Origin: Biostraticola tofi
GTDB lineage: Bacteria > Pseudomonadota > Gammaproteobacteria > Enterobacterales > Enterobacteriaceae
Direction of reading: 5' to 3'
DNA: 64,000 nucleotides
NCBI RefSeq assembly: GCF_004343195.1
Contig: NZ_SMCR01000001.1
Coordinates: 496,001-560,000 of the forward strand
Shown here: one piece after another, positions 53,887-62,373 of the stretch
Layout of the letters: the number at the start of each line of letters is the position of its first letter
Position numbering within the stretch: position 1 is the first letter of the stretch
The notes under the pieces: generated by a model
The model's database searches: none
Seen by the model: only the letters and a program-made list of their open reading frames with translations
Told to the model about the DNA's origin: nothing
Translations under genes and position numbers: made by a program

Positions 53887-55599
53887 TTATTTGCTATGTG
53901 ATGTCGCCTTGTCCGGCGACGTTAGTGTGGTGTCCGTCCCGGTTGCCGCTGGCTGGCAGGCCATGGCATCGGGAACCAGACTTAACTCAACCCTGCGGTT
54001 GGCAGCCCGCCCCGCAGGCGTCGAGTTAGTAGCGACTGGCCGTGTTGCACCATATCCCTGCACCGCAAAACACGAGGCTGAGATGTCGCTGGTTTTTATC
54101 ATCCAGTCGCGGACCGCTTCCGCTCTGGCCAGTGACAGCGCCATATTGGCCTTGGCGTCACCGGTGGCATCGGTATGGCCGGTAATCAGCACTATCCATC
54201 CCGGCCGGCCTTTGATATTGATAAGCGCATCCACCAGCACTTTGGTCGACCCCGCTTTCAGCTCGGATTTTCCTACCTCAAACAGCGACATACTGTCGAG
54301 CCTGACGGTCTCGGGCGCCTTGACGGCTTCCTTTACCGGCTCCGGCGCCGGCTGATAGCCGCGGATTAGCGCCATCAGCGGCGGATAAATCTGCTCGCCC
54401 GGATAAAGCCACAGTCCCAGCCTTACCGGTACGCCGTTGCGGTGATACCGTTCCAGCAACGCCGCATCCGTTTTCAGCTGTGCCAGGGCCTCGGCCTTGG
54501 ACGGGTAGTTGTCCATGGCGATGGCCTGATAGCGCTCCATATCGCTGGCGATTTCCCTGAGCAGTTGCCGGTTGTTCCACGATGAACCGGCCAGCGCCGC
54601 CACCATAAACACCATCAGCATGATGATGACGTAGCCGATCGCCCGCAGACGCGGGGTATAGCCGCTGCGTCCGGGCAGCAGGCTCAGCAGCGGATCCGGA
54701 AAGCGCACCGCTTCGCCATCGGCGCTTTCGTTGATGGTCACCGGGCGCAGCGTGGTTTTGCCGGCTATCCAACGGTGCCATAAATTGCTGTCCTTCGGCG
54801 GCCTGGCGACAAAGGCCAGCCCTGCCGCCAGCGGACGCAGGGGCGCGCAGGGCTGATCGGCGGTTTCGCACTGCGGCAGCACCGTCTCTGACATCCAGCG
54901 CACCCAGGCCTCCACCCGTACCGCTTCGCGCAGTCGGGCATCCTGCTGTTGCGTACTGCCGCCTTCCAGCCACTCATCCAATGCCTGGGAAGACTGGGGG
55001 CTGCTCCACACACGGGTCTGCCGATTGCCGGCGCTGCAGGCAAACCACGGCGCATGCCGGCCGTTCAGGTAACAGGCCAGCAAGGCCTGGCAGCGATGGC
55101 CGCTTAATTGGCGGATCCGCGACAGCTGATAGCGAAACTCGCCAATCTGTGCCGCCAGCACCGGCTGGTCATCCTGCTGCTCGGGAAACAGCACCAGCAG
55201 CCCGCTTAACTGGCTGGCCCATTCAGGCCGCGCCGACAGCAGCATTTCGGCCATCGATGCCAGGTCGGCCAGCGTTGGCACCAGGATGTAGCAGCCCTGC
55301 GGCGTTTCACGCAGCGGCGCACCTGCAAATAGCCACTGGTGTCCCTCGCCCGCCGTCAGCACCACCGGCTGACGCCAGCTATCCGCCGGCAATGCCGCCA
55401 GCAGCGCATCCATATTGTGATGGGCGCGCAAAGCGCGGACCCCGTGTCCGATACGAAACCAGGCGGTCGCCGCCGCCAGCAGGATAACCAGCGAACAGGC
55501 CGTCTTGGCCCCCATGCCGACCGGAAACCACAGCAGGCAGAGGATCCACGCCAGAGCGCAGCCGGCCAGCCATAACGCCCGCTTTAATGCGATACTCAA
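53887..55599 (-). CDS. T6SS OmpA-like inner-membrane protein, TTG start
   Basis: A 570-residue protein with an N-terminal membrane hairpin (about 8-45), another helix near residue 315, and an OmpA_C peptidoglycan-binding domain at about 430-540 containing TGHTDATGDAKANMALSLAR and NRRVEL. It anchors the T6SS membrane complex to the cell wall, as TagL does in EAEC or the C-terminal part of longer TssL proteins. AAGGAG stands seven bases before the TTG at 55599; the longer frame to 55719 overlaps tssL. Confidence 0.85.
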   Translation of the reverse strand: MSIALKRALWLAGCALAWILCLLWFPVGMGAKTACSLVILLAAATAWFRIGHGVRALRAHHNMDALLAALPADSWRQPVVLTAGEGHQWLFAGAPLRETPQGCYILVPTLADLASMAEMLLSARPEWASQLSGLLVLFPEQQDDQPVLAAQIGEFRYQLSRIRQLSGHRCQALLACYLNGRHAPWFACSAGNRQTRVWSSPQSSQALDEWLEGGSTQQQDARLREAVRVEAWVRWMSETVLPQCETADQPCAPLRPLAAGLAFVARPPKDSNLWHRWIAGKTTLRPVTINESADGEAVRFPDPLLSLLPGRSGYTPRLRAIGYVIIMLMVFMVAALAGSSWNNRQLLREIASDMERYQAIAMDNYPSKAEALAQLKTDAALLERYHRNGVPVRLGLWLYPGEQIYPPLMALIRGYQPAPEPVKEAVKAPETVRLDSMSLFEVGKSELKAGSTKVLVDALINIKGRPGWIVLITGHTDATGDAKANMALSLARAEAVRDWMIKTSDISASCFAVQGYGATRPVATNSTPAGRAANRRVELSLVPDAMACQPAATGTDTTLTSPDKATSHSK

Positions 55600-55610
55600 C
55601 GGGGTACTCC

Positions 55611-56276
55611 TTAGCCTTGATGAGCCGGTAACCACAGATTGAGTAATTGCTGCAGCTGATAGTGCAGACCAAACCAGACGGCGGCGACCACCAATACCGC
55701 CATGGCGCTCCAGAACCACAGTGATTTGAAGTATCTCAACCGCCGCTGGCTGCTGCGGGCATTGAACAGCAACGGCGCATCCGCCGGTTGCGCTTCGAAC
55801 GAGGGCACCTGCTGCGCCAGCGCCTCAAGCAGTGACCGGCGTTCCGGCTGGGACTGGTTGCGATAGCGGCCTTCAAAGCCCATCATCAGTACCCGGTGAA
55901 AACAGGTCAGCACCGCTTTATCGGCAACCGGCTGCTGCAGCGCCGCCTGGATCCGCTCGTAAAGCACTTCGCCGGCCTGCAGCGTATTGAAAAACCGTGC
56001 CTGCAGCGGGGTGCGCATCCAGATGTCATAGCCGTTATCCAGTTGAGGACGGTTAAGCACAGTTTCATCGAGCAGCGCACACTGGGCGTAGCTGATATTA
56101 TCTATCTGAATGTCGGTGTAGCCGGCGTCACTCAGGCGGCGGCCGGTGTTCTCCACCAGGGCGATCCCTTTTTCATACAATGCTTCGCCTTTATCGGCGG
56201 CGGCGCCGTTACGCAATGCCACTACCATCAGCCAGGTATCACGCAGCAGTTCATCTATCGACAGTTCATTTTTCAT
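55611..56276 (-). CDS. tssL: T6SS membrane complex protein TssL
   Basis: A 221-residue DotU/IcmH protein. The cytoplasmic helical part contains IDNISYAQCALLDETVLN and the GFEGRYR motif. A single C-terminal membrane helix lies at about 185-207. It recruits the baseplate through TssK. It lacks its own peptidoglycan-binding domain, which the next gene supplies separately. Confidence 0.95.
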   Translation of the reverse strand: MKNELSIDELLRDTWLMVVALRNGAAADKGEALYEKGIALVENTGRRLSDAGYTDIQIDNISYAQCALLDETVLNRPQLDNGYDIWMRTPLQARFFNTLQAGEVLYERIQAALQQPVADKAVLTCFHRVLMMGFEGRYRNQSQPERRSLLEALAQQVPSFEAQPADAPLLFNARSSQRRLRYFKSLWFWSAMAVLVVAAVWFGLHYQLQQLLNLWLPAHQG

Positions 56277-57622
56277 GATCGCAATACCGCAAAAAGCTCC
56301 AGCTGAATATCGGTCAGGATGCCGGGCACGTAAAAGGCGCAGCTGCCTGCTGCCAGCATGGCTTTGGCCGCCGGATGGTTAAGATCAAAGGCGAAATACT
56401 GGTTCTCCAGCCGCAGTGGGATGGCGGCCGGAACATGGCTCAGCGGAATAAGCGGAATACCGTTCAGTGCCACGTTGATGATGTTATTGACCTCATCGGG
56501 GGCGCCGACTTTGCACAGCAGCGGAAAACGGCTCTGCAGTTCATGGGCCGGCAGCGAAGAGCGCACCGACAGATAAAAATCGGCATCTTCCTTGAGCCGG
56601 CTGTCATGCAACTGCGCCCGCCACTGGTTCTCGCGGACATTTTCAAGCTCGATGGCGATAACCCGTGAAGGCAGACTGGCCTCCAGCAAGGTGCCAATCA
56701 GGCTGAACAGCGGCGTGAAAACATCGGTAAGTTGCCTATGCTGGTAACGCGGGATGGCGTCGACATCATGCTCAAGGGAAAACGTCAGCAGCGCGCCGGC
56801 AAGCCTGACCAGCTCGCGATACACCAGTTCAGGATGCAGCGCCGGCGATTCGATAAAGTCCGCCAGCACCGGCTCATAGGTATTAAGCGCATTCAGCAGC
56901 CAGAACAGCGACACATCGGCCACGGCAAAATCCGCCATCCGTTGGTTGCTTTCACGCCGCATTCCCATCAGCCGGGTACGCTTGGCGCGCAGCTGGGTCA
57001 GGCGCAGGCTCAACTGATCGGTAAGCGTAGCGCTGGCGCCAAATGACAGCAGCGGCGGAATAAACTGCACGTCCCTGACCCAACCGCCCTGCCCGTCCCG
57101 CTGAATCCGCGCCAGCGGACAGGTGATGAATTCATCATTGTTATCACAGCCAAAACGCAGGCTAAGGGCATAGCGTTCCACCGCCATCGACTCGGTTTCA
57201 GTGCCGAACATATCCTGCACGCTGGCGTATTCCTGCTGATAGCGCAGCGGACGTTCCTGGGGATGGTTGCCCTGGCGGCAATTGCCGCCGTTGGCGTGCT
57301 CAAGCGGCAGCGCCAGCACTACCTCGACGACGGTCAGGCCGTCGGGGATTGAACGCTGTAAATCGCAGGCCGGCGGAAGGTTATCGGCCCGGTCGGTATC
57401 GACCAGCGTACCGTCCGGCAGCCGCACGATAAGATGCTGGGCATTAAGCCGATTCAGGCGCAAGGCGTCATCATCGAACTCGGCGCTCAGCACTCCCCAG
57501 GGATTCACCAAGCCCAACCGGGCGATACACTGATTGGTTAAGGCTTCCCACCGGGCCTGTTGCTGAAATTGCTGCGGAGCCAAAAAGGCTCCCTCCATCC
57601 AGAGCGGTCGTAAAACCTTCAT
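56273..57622 (-). CDS. tssK: T6SS baseplate-membrane connector TssK
   Basis: A 449-residue TssK (ImpJ/VasE) that links the wedges to TssL and TssM. The opening RPLWMEGAFLAPQQFQQQARWE and the C-terminal block PLRLENQYFAFDL match the family. The stop overlaps the tssL start by four bases (ATGA). Confidence 0.95.
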   Translation of the reverse strand: MKVLRPLWMEGAFLAPQQFQQQARWEALTNQCIARLGLVNPWGVLSAEFDDDALRLNRLNAQHLIVRLPDGTLVDTDRADNLPPACDLQRSIPDGLTVVEVVLALPLEHANGGNCRQGNHPQERPLRYQQEYASVQDMFGTETESMAVERYALSLRFGCDNNDEFITCPLARIQRDGQGGWVRDVQFIPPLLSFGASATLTDQLSLRLTQLRAKRTRLMGMRRESNQRMADFAVADVSLFWLLNALNTYEPVLADFIESPALHPELVYRELVRLAGALLTFSLEHDVDAIPRYQHRQLTDVFTPLFSLIGTLLEASLPSRVIAIELENVRENQWRAQLHDSRLKEDADFYLSVRSSLPAHELQSRFPLLCKVGAPDEVNNIINVALNGIPLIPLSHVPAAIPLRLENQYFAFDLNHPAAKAMLAAGSCAFYVPGILTDIQLELFAVLRS

Positions 57623-57657
57623 AGTGACCTCAAATCAACGACTTATTTTTATTATCT

Positions 57658-59202
57658 TTATACTTTTGCTTTGGGCATCTGCGAGACGAGAGACAGATTC
57701 ACATCCATACCCTCAACCTGGAAATGCGGCACCGCATACAGCTTGACCCTGAAGAAACCGGGATTATCTTCGATATCTTCGACCGTCACCCGCGCTTCGC
57801 GCAGCGGATGGGAAGCCTGCAGATCGTCAGACGGATCGGTCATCTCGGTCACCAGGGTGTTGATCCAGTTATTGAGCTCCAGCTCAAGCATCCGGCGGTC
57901 CTTGGTGGTACCGATATTTTCCCGCTGCAGCAGTTTCAGATAATGGGCAATGCGCGACAGCAGGAAGATATACGGCAGACGCGCATTAATACGGCTATTG
58001 GCGGTCGCTTCCTGGGTATCGTACAGCGCCGGTTTCTGCGCCGAGTTGGCAGAGAAGAAGCAGGCATAGTCGCGGTTTTTATAATAAGACAGCGGGATAA
58101 AGCCCAGACCGGCAAACTCAAATTCGCGCGTTTCAGGGATCATCACCTCAGAAGGAATTTTAACCTGATTGCCAACGCCCAAATCATAAAGGTGGATCGG
58201 CAAATCGGTCACCGCGCCCCCGGCCTGAGGCCCGCGGATTTGTACGCACCAGCCATTCTTGATAAAGCTGCGCACCATGTTGGCGGCAAACGCAAAAGAC
58301 GCGTTGCTCCACAGGTAGCTGTCATGGTCCGGGCCTTTGACCTGCTCGACATAGTTGAAGCTGCGCACCGGTACGGTATCCGGACCATAAGGCAACCGTC
58401 CCAACACCCGCGGCAGGGTCAGGCCGATATAGCGGGCATCGTCGCTCTCGCGAAAGGCTTTCCATTTGATATATTCAGCCCGGTCAAAGTAGCTGGCGAT
58501 ATCTTTGATGCCCGCCACTTCTTCCATGGTTTCCTTGCCGAAAAACGCCGGCCCGACCGAGGCGATAAACGGCATATGCGCCGACGCCGCCACCCGGGAA
58601 ATATTACGCAGCAGGGCAATATCCTGTGGGCTGCGGTCAAATTCATAATTGGCGATGGTAGATCCAATCGGTTCGCCGCCGGGCGTATCGTATTCCTGGA
58701 TATAGGTGTGATGGTAAAAACCGCTCTGGACAATTTCCGGCGCGTCTTCAAAATCTTCGCGCAATGCGTCTTTACTGACGTCCAGTACTTCAATTTTGAC
58801 GTTCTGGCGAAAATCGGTCCGATCCACCAGGAACTTTAGCCCGCGCCAGGCGGATTCCACCTTCTGGAATTCCGGATGATGCATCACCTCATCCAGTTGA
58901 CGGCTTATTTGGCTGTCCAGCGCGCTGATATGGTTGTCCAGCAGCGTCTTGTCCAGCCGGTCGATTTGCTGGGCGGAGTCCTTGAGCAAATTGAGGAACA
59001 CGCTGACTGCGGCGGTGACGCGCTCATCAGCCGACGTATCGGCCAGGGCATCGTTGTCCTGGAAACTCTCGATAGGGTTCAGGCTGTCAATCGGCTTGAG
59101 GTTGATTTTTTCAAACAGGTTCTGGTAAACGCCGCCGGTCGCCGCTGCTTGGCTAACGGTGGTTGCCGCCGCTGCAGCGGCTGAATTTTTTTGCTGTGCC
59201 AT
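57658..59202 (-). CDS. tssC: T6SS sheath protein TssC
   Basis: A 514-residue large sheath subunit (VipB). The start at 59202 gives a Lys-, Ala- and Thr-rich tail, then the conserved blocks HPEFQKVESAWRGLKFLV, FGKETMEEVAGIKDIASYF and KIPSEVMIPETREFEFAGLG. The C-terminus carries the TssB-binding and ClpV-accessible region. The open frame extends to 59280, but that overlaps tssB. Confidence 0.97.
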   Translation of the reverse strand: MAQQKNSAAAAAATTVSQAAATGGVYQNLFEKINLKPIDSLNPIESFQDNDALADTSADERVTAAVSVFLNLLKDSAQQIDRLDKTLLDNHISALDSQISRQLDEVMHHPEFQKVESAWRGLKFLVDRTDFRQNVKIEVLDVSKDALREDFEDAPEIVQSGFYHHTYIQEYDTPGGEPIGSTIANYEFDRSPQDIALLRNISRVAASAHMPFIASVGPAFFGKETMEEVAGIKDIASYFDRAEYIKWKAFRESDDARYIGLTLPRVLGRLPYGPDTVPVRSFNYVEQVKGPDHDSYLWSNASFAFAANMVRSFIKNGWCVQIRGPQAGGAVTDLPIHLYDLGVGNQVKIPSEVMIPETREFEFAGLGFIPLSYYKNRDYACFFSANSAQKPALYDTQEATANSRINARLPYIFLLSRIAHYLKLLQRENIGTTKDRRMLELELNNWINTLVTEMTDPSDDLQASHPLREARVTVEDIEDNPGFFRVKLYAVPHFQVEGMDVNLSLVSQMPKAKV

Positions 59203-59218
59203 AATCAATCCCGATTCC

Positions 59219-59716
59219 TTAAAGATCTTTCGGTGCCAGCGCGGCCAGTTCAGCGCGCAATTCATTACTGAGCGCCTCATCCTTCAGGATGTTTTCCAGT
59301 TCACGGCGAAAGGTACTGTTATCCAGCAGGTTCGATTTCAGATCCCGCAGCAGGTTACGCATCGACAGCAGCGCCCGCAGTTGCGGGATCTGCTTGGCAA
59401 CCTGTTCCGGCTCAAAATCCTTCATATCCTTAAAGCTGAGCGTTACGTCATCCTCTGCCTCATTTCCCGCCAGAGTGTTTTTGACCCCCACCGTGACCTG
59501 AGGGTGGTACTCAGCCAGCACGTTATTGAAGTTGTTTTTATCGACAGAGATTTTTTCTCGCTCAGATAAGGGTCGGTCATCCTGCCCGTTACTGTAATCA
59601 CCCATTACCAGCATCTTCAGAGGTAATTCGACTTTCTTTTTTGAGCCGCCGGTATGCAGATCAAGTTTAATATTTACGCGTGCAGCGGGAACTTCGTCCT
59701 GAAAGCTATTAGCCAT
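59219..59716 (-). CDS. tssB: T6SS sheath protein TssB
   Basis: A 165-residue small sheath subunit (VipA). The blocks ELPLKMLVMGDYSNG and PLSEREKISVDKNNFNNVL are highly conserved and contact TssC. It is the first gene of the T6SS operon on the minus strand. AAAGG stands about seven bases before the ATG. Its promoter lies in the 1.2-kb AT-rich region that follows. Confidence 0.96.
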   Translation of the reverse strand: MANSFQDEVPAARVNIKLDLHTGGSKKKVELPLKMLVMGDYSNGQDDRPLSEREKISVDKNNFNNVLAEYHPQVTVGVKNTLAGNEAEDDVTLSFKDMKDFEPEQVAKQIPQLRALLSMRNLLRDLKSNLLDNSTFRRELENILKDEALSNELRAELAALAPKDL

Positions 59717-60951
59717 ATAAATACCTTTAACTCCCTGTCGGGATAGTTAATCACGGAGTGAGGATCGGATATTAAAATTATTAACGCGCCTTAGCGCCAA
59801 ATATTATCTGAACAGATATTGGCGAAATAAGGGCGGGAATAAAAGTGCTAAAACATTACCTTCATGAAACAGTTATGTCACAGTTAAATATTTGTGAAAC
59901 GTAACATAATGTAACAGCCAAATTTATTTATCACACAAATAGGATAAACGATTAAGCTTATTTTAAAACAGTCACTTAAAACCCATCAGGTCACAGTAAA
60001 ATCCTAGGCTGCCTTGTTACACAATCTTACATTTAACGAAAAATAAATCAGCCTCCGGCGCCTATGAATCCTTGGTCAGAAATGTCAAAGAACCCAGTGA
60101 AAATGCGGCTTGCAGATCATTTTTGCCGTCAGAGGGATTCCTGCCGTTGTGAAAGAAAGCATCAATTTCATGCATATGAACCCGTTTAGGAATCCTCTTA
60201 TGCCACGGCGAAAAATTACCGGCTAAAGTAATTCGCCGGCATTACAACCCATTTCTACTATTGATTATTATTTAACCCATTTTCACCTAGCCTCAATTAA
60301 CAAATCTGTTTTCCCTCACCATTAATTTGCTGATTCATTTACTGCAATATCTTGGTCGGTATCCTTAATACTCGATTATTCAAAATTACCTGGATCGATT
60401 AAAAAATATTTATTCATTGTCATAAATAATCCCTTTATTTGTAATTAAACACCCCAGCCATCCCTGTAATTCGATGTTATTTCCCGCTATTAAGTAAGGA
60501 AATTCCTAATATCATCCGCCTATTCATGATGAAATTGATCATTATTTGATCAATTTTATTTCCTATCCAGAGCTATATTTGATAAATATCACCTCAAGAA
60601 ACAGGAATAATGAGTTTCATTTATTTTGCATAATAAATACGTTAAAGGTGAAACGTCTAGAAATAATAAATATTTTAGATTAATATTCTTAATTATTAGA
60701 GATAGTCAGTGAGTTTTATGATCGCAAGATCATCTTTCCAGATGAAATGCTGTTAGCTGCAATAACAAATAATAAATGAGATCAACCCCCCCATGGAGGG
60801 GTTGCAGCAAGTCAATCCATATCGTTGAGGGCCCGGCGCGGTACGCTATAACAGAACTCTGGGCCGCAGACCGTTGGGGCGGGAGACGTGGCGCAGGCAG
60901 GCTACTCGCGCGATACGGCAGCCTGCCGTTAATAGGATAGGAGGATGGCCG
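59717..60951. other. 1.2-kb AT-rich non-coding region upstream of the T6SS
   Basis: No protein or RNA gene is seen. Composition is far more AT-rich than the flanking genes (for example 60400-60700), which fits H-NS-type silencing of a T6SS. It contains a 25-base palindrome at 60532-60556, a TTCAT-N4-ATGAA repeat near 60170, and a CAACCCC/GGGGTTG hairpin near 60784-60805. Confidence 0.5.
60532..60556. promoter_or_regulatory. 25-base palindrome upstream of tssB
   Basis: The arms AAATTGATCA and TGATCAATTT are perfect and separated by TTATT. It lies about 815 bases from tssB in an otherwise structureless AT-rich stretch. It could be an operator for the T6SS or for an unknown neighbour. Its spacing rules out a canonical FNR box. 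Confidence 0.45.
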
Positions 60952-62373
60952 CTAGCTGTCTTGCGGCGGCCGCTTAAGATCCCTGCCCAGCCGCCAGGCC
61001 ATCAGTGCCAGGCCGCCTGCGCCGGCCACCAGCAGCACCCACAGCGCGATCTTCATCCACTGGGAGCGCTGCTCGGCGGGCGCCAGAGCGGTAAGACGCT
61101 GTTCGCCGCCAAGCGTAAGGGATTTGCCGGGGTAGGCGGCAGGCAAATTATAGGTTGCGACGGTGGCGCCAGGCATCAAGGACGCAATCGGCAGCGCCGC
61201 CGGCTGTGCCGCCCTGGATCCCCAGGCCAGCAGCCAGGGGCCCTTACCGCTGGCGTTGAATATCATCTGGGTGCTGACGCGAGAGGCGCGGACCAACGGC
61301 AGCTGCTCGCCCCACTGACTGCTGATTGCCGTCAGCCTGATGGCCTGCACGACCGGCCGCTCACTGAGCTTCAGCGCCGCAGTGGTTCCCTGGTTATCCA
61401 GCTGGTAAAACACCTGCCGGGTCAGCGGCGTCCAGCTATCGTCGGCGCTTGGTCTTATCTCGACCGTCATCGGCTGCACGGTATTGACGGTGCTCGGCCA
61501 TATTTCCAGCGCGGCCAGCGGCTGGGGTGAACGCAGGGTATATACCGCCTGCTGCTTACCCTCAGCCCGGGCCTCGAGCGGCAGACTCACCATTTCGGCA
61601 TCAGGCACTGTTTCTTGCTCTACCGCTTCGACAGCGCTCAGGTCCGGCAGCAGTTGGTTGGTGTCGGCTTTGATCACCACCAACCACCAGCGGGTGCTGT
61701 TATAGCTATTCAATGTCACCTTGTTCTGCACCAGCCGGTCATTTTCAGCAGCCAGCTCCAGTAAGGGCACATCCTCTACTTGAGTAACCCATTCACGTAA
61801 ATCGGTACTGTTCAGTACCGACACCGTCGCCCGCCGCAGTTTGCCGGCCGGCCATTCCAGATTAAGATGGGAGATAAGCCTGTTTTCAAATTCAGGCCCG
61901 GCCGACAGCAGCCAGGATTTTTTCACCTGCTTATCTTCCGCCGGTGAAGTCATGGTCAGCGACATGCCGTCCGGCGCTTTCAGGATGACAGATTTTTCGC
62001 CGTTCTCCCGGGTAGCCGCCGCGTTCTCCTGCATCGGGAACAGCTTGAACTTCATCCTGCGCGCCGAACCCTCCTGCCCTTCCTGCTCCTCAAGCGCGAA
62101 AGGTACCGCCTGGCCATCGCTGCCGAATACCCGTACATCGCGCAGATCCGGCCAGGCGGTCTGCTGGTAGATGGCCTCCGGCAGCAGCAGGCGATAAAAG
62201 GGGTCATCGCCTTCAACGCGGATGTCCTGACCATAGGCGAAATCCTGCGGCCCCAGCAATTCCGCCGAGTCTGCCGCACCGGTAGCGAACGACGTCACGG
62301 CTAAGAGCAACGTGGCGGACAGCAGCGCGCCTATCAACGCCGGACGCCGGTAATTGTTCGGTCTTTTATCCAT
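60952..62373 (-). CDS. DUF3999-family protein
   Basis: A 473-residue protein. It has an N-terminal signal or anchor (about 13-34), a large beta-rich periplasmic part, and one C-terminal membrane helix (WVLLVAGAGGLALMAW, about 443-460) with a short basic tail. The FAYGQDIRVEGDDPFYRLLLPE opening and the paired DUF2339 neighbour identify the family; its function is unknown. The ATG overlaps the preceding stop codon as TAATG, so the two are coupled. Confidence 0.88.
   Translation of the reverse strand: MDKRPNNYRRPALIGALLSATLLLAVTSFATGAADSAELLGPQDFAYGQDIRVEGDDPFYRLLLPEAIYQQTAWPDLRDVRVFGSDGQAVPFALEEQEGQEGSARRMKFKLFPMQENAAATRENGEKSVILKAPDGMSLTMTSPAEDKQVKKSWLLSAGPEFENRLISHLNLEWPAGKLRRATVSVLNSTDLREWVTQVEDVPLLELAAENDRLVQNKVTLNSYNSTRWWLVVIKADTNQLLPDLSAVEAVEQETVPDAEMVSLPLEARAEGKQQAVYTLRSPQPLAALEIWPSTVNTVQPMTVEIRPSADDSWTPLTRQVFYQLDNQGTTAALKLSERPVVQAIRLTAISSQWGEQLPLVRASRVSTQMIFNASGKGPWLLAWGSRAAQPAALPIASLMPGATVATYNLPAAYPGKSLTLGGEQRLTALAPAEQRSQWMKIALWVLLVAGAGGLALMAWRLGRDLKRPPQDS

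Noticed and set aside
60784-60805. Intrinsic terminator of the DUF3999 gene
   Set aside because: The CAACCCC/GGGGTTG stem is real, but it lies about 150 bases past the stop and no T-run follows in the transcribed direction.
59717-60951. Sigma54 promoter for the T6SS
   Set aside because: I looked for TGGC-N7-TGC type elements on the minus strand and found none convincing.
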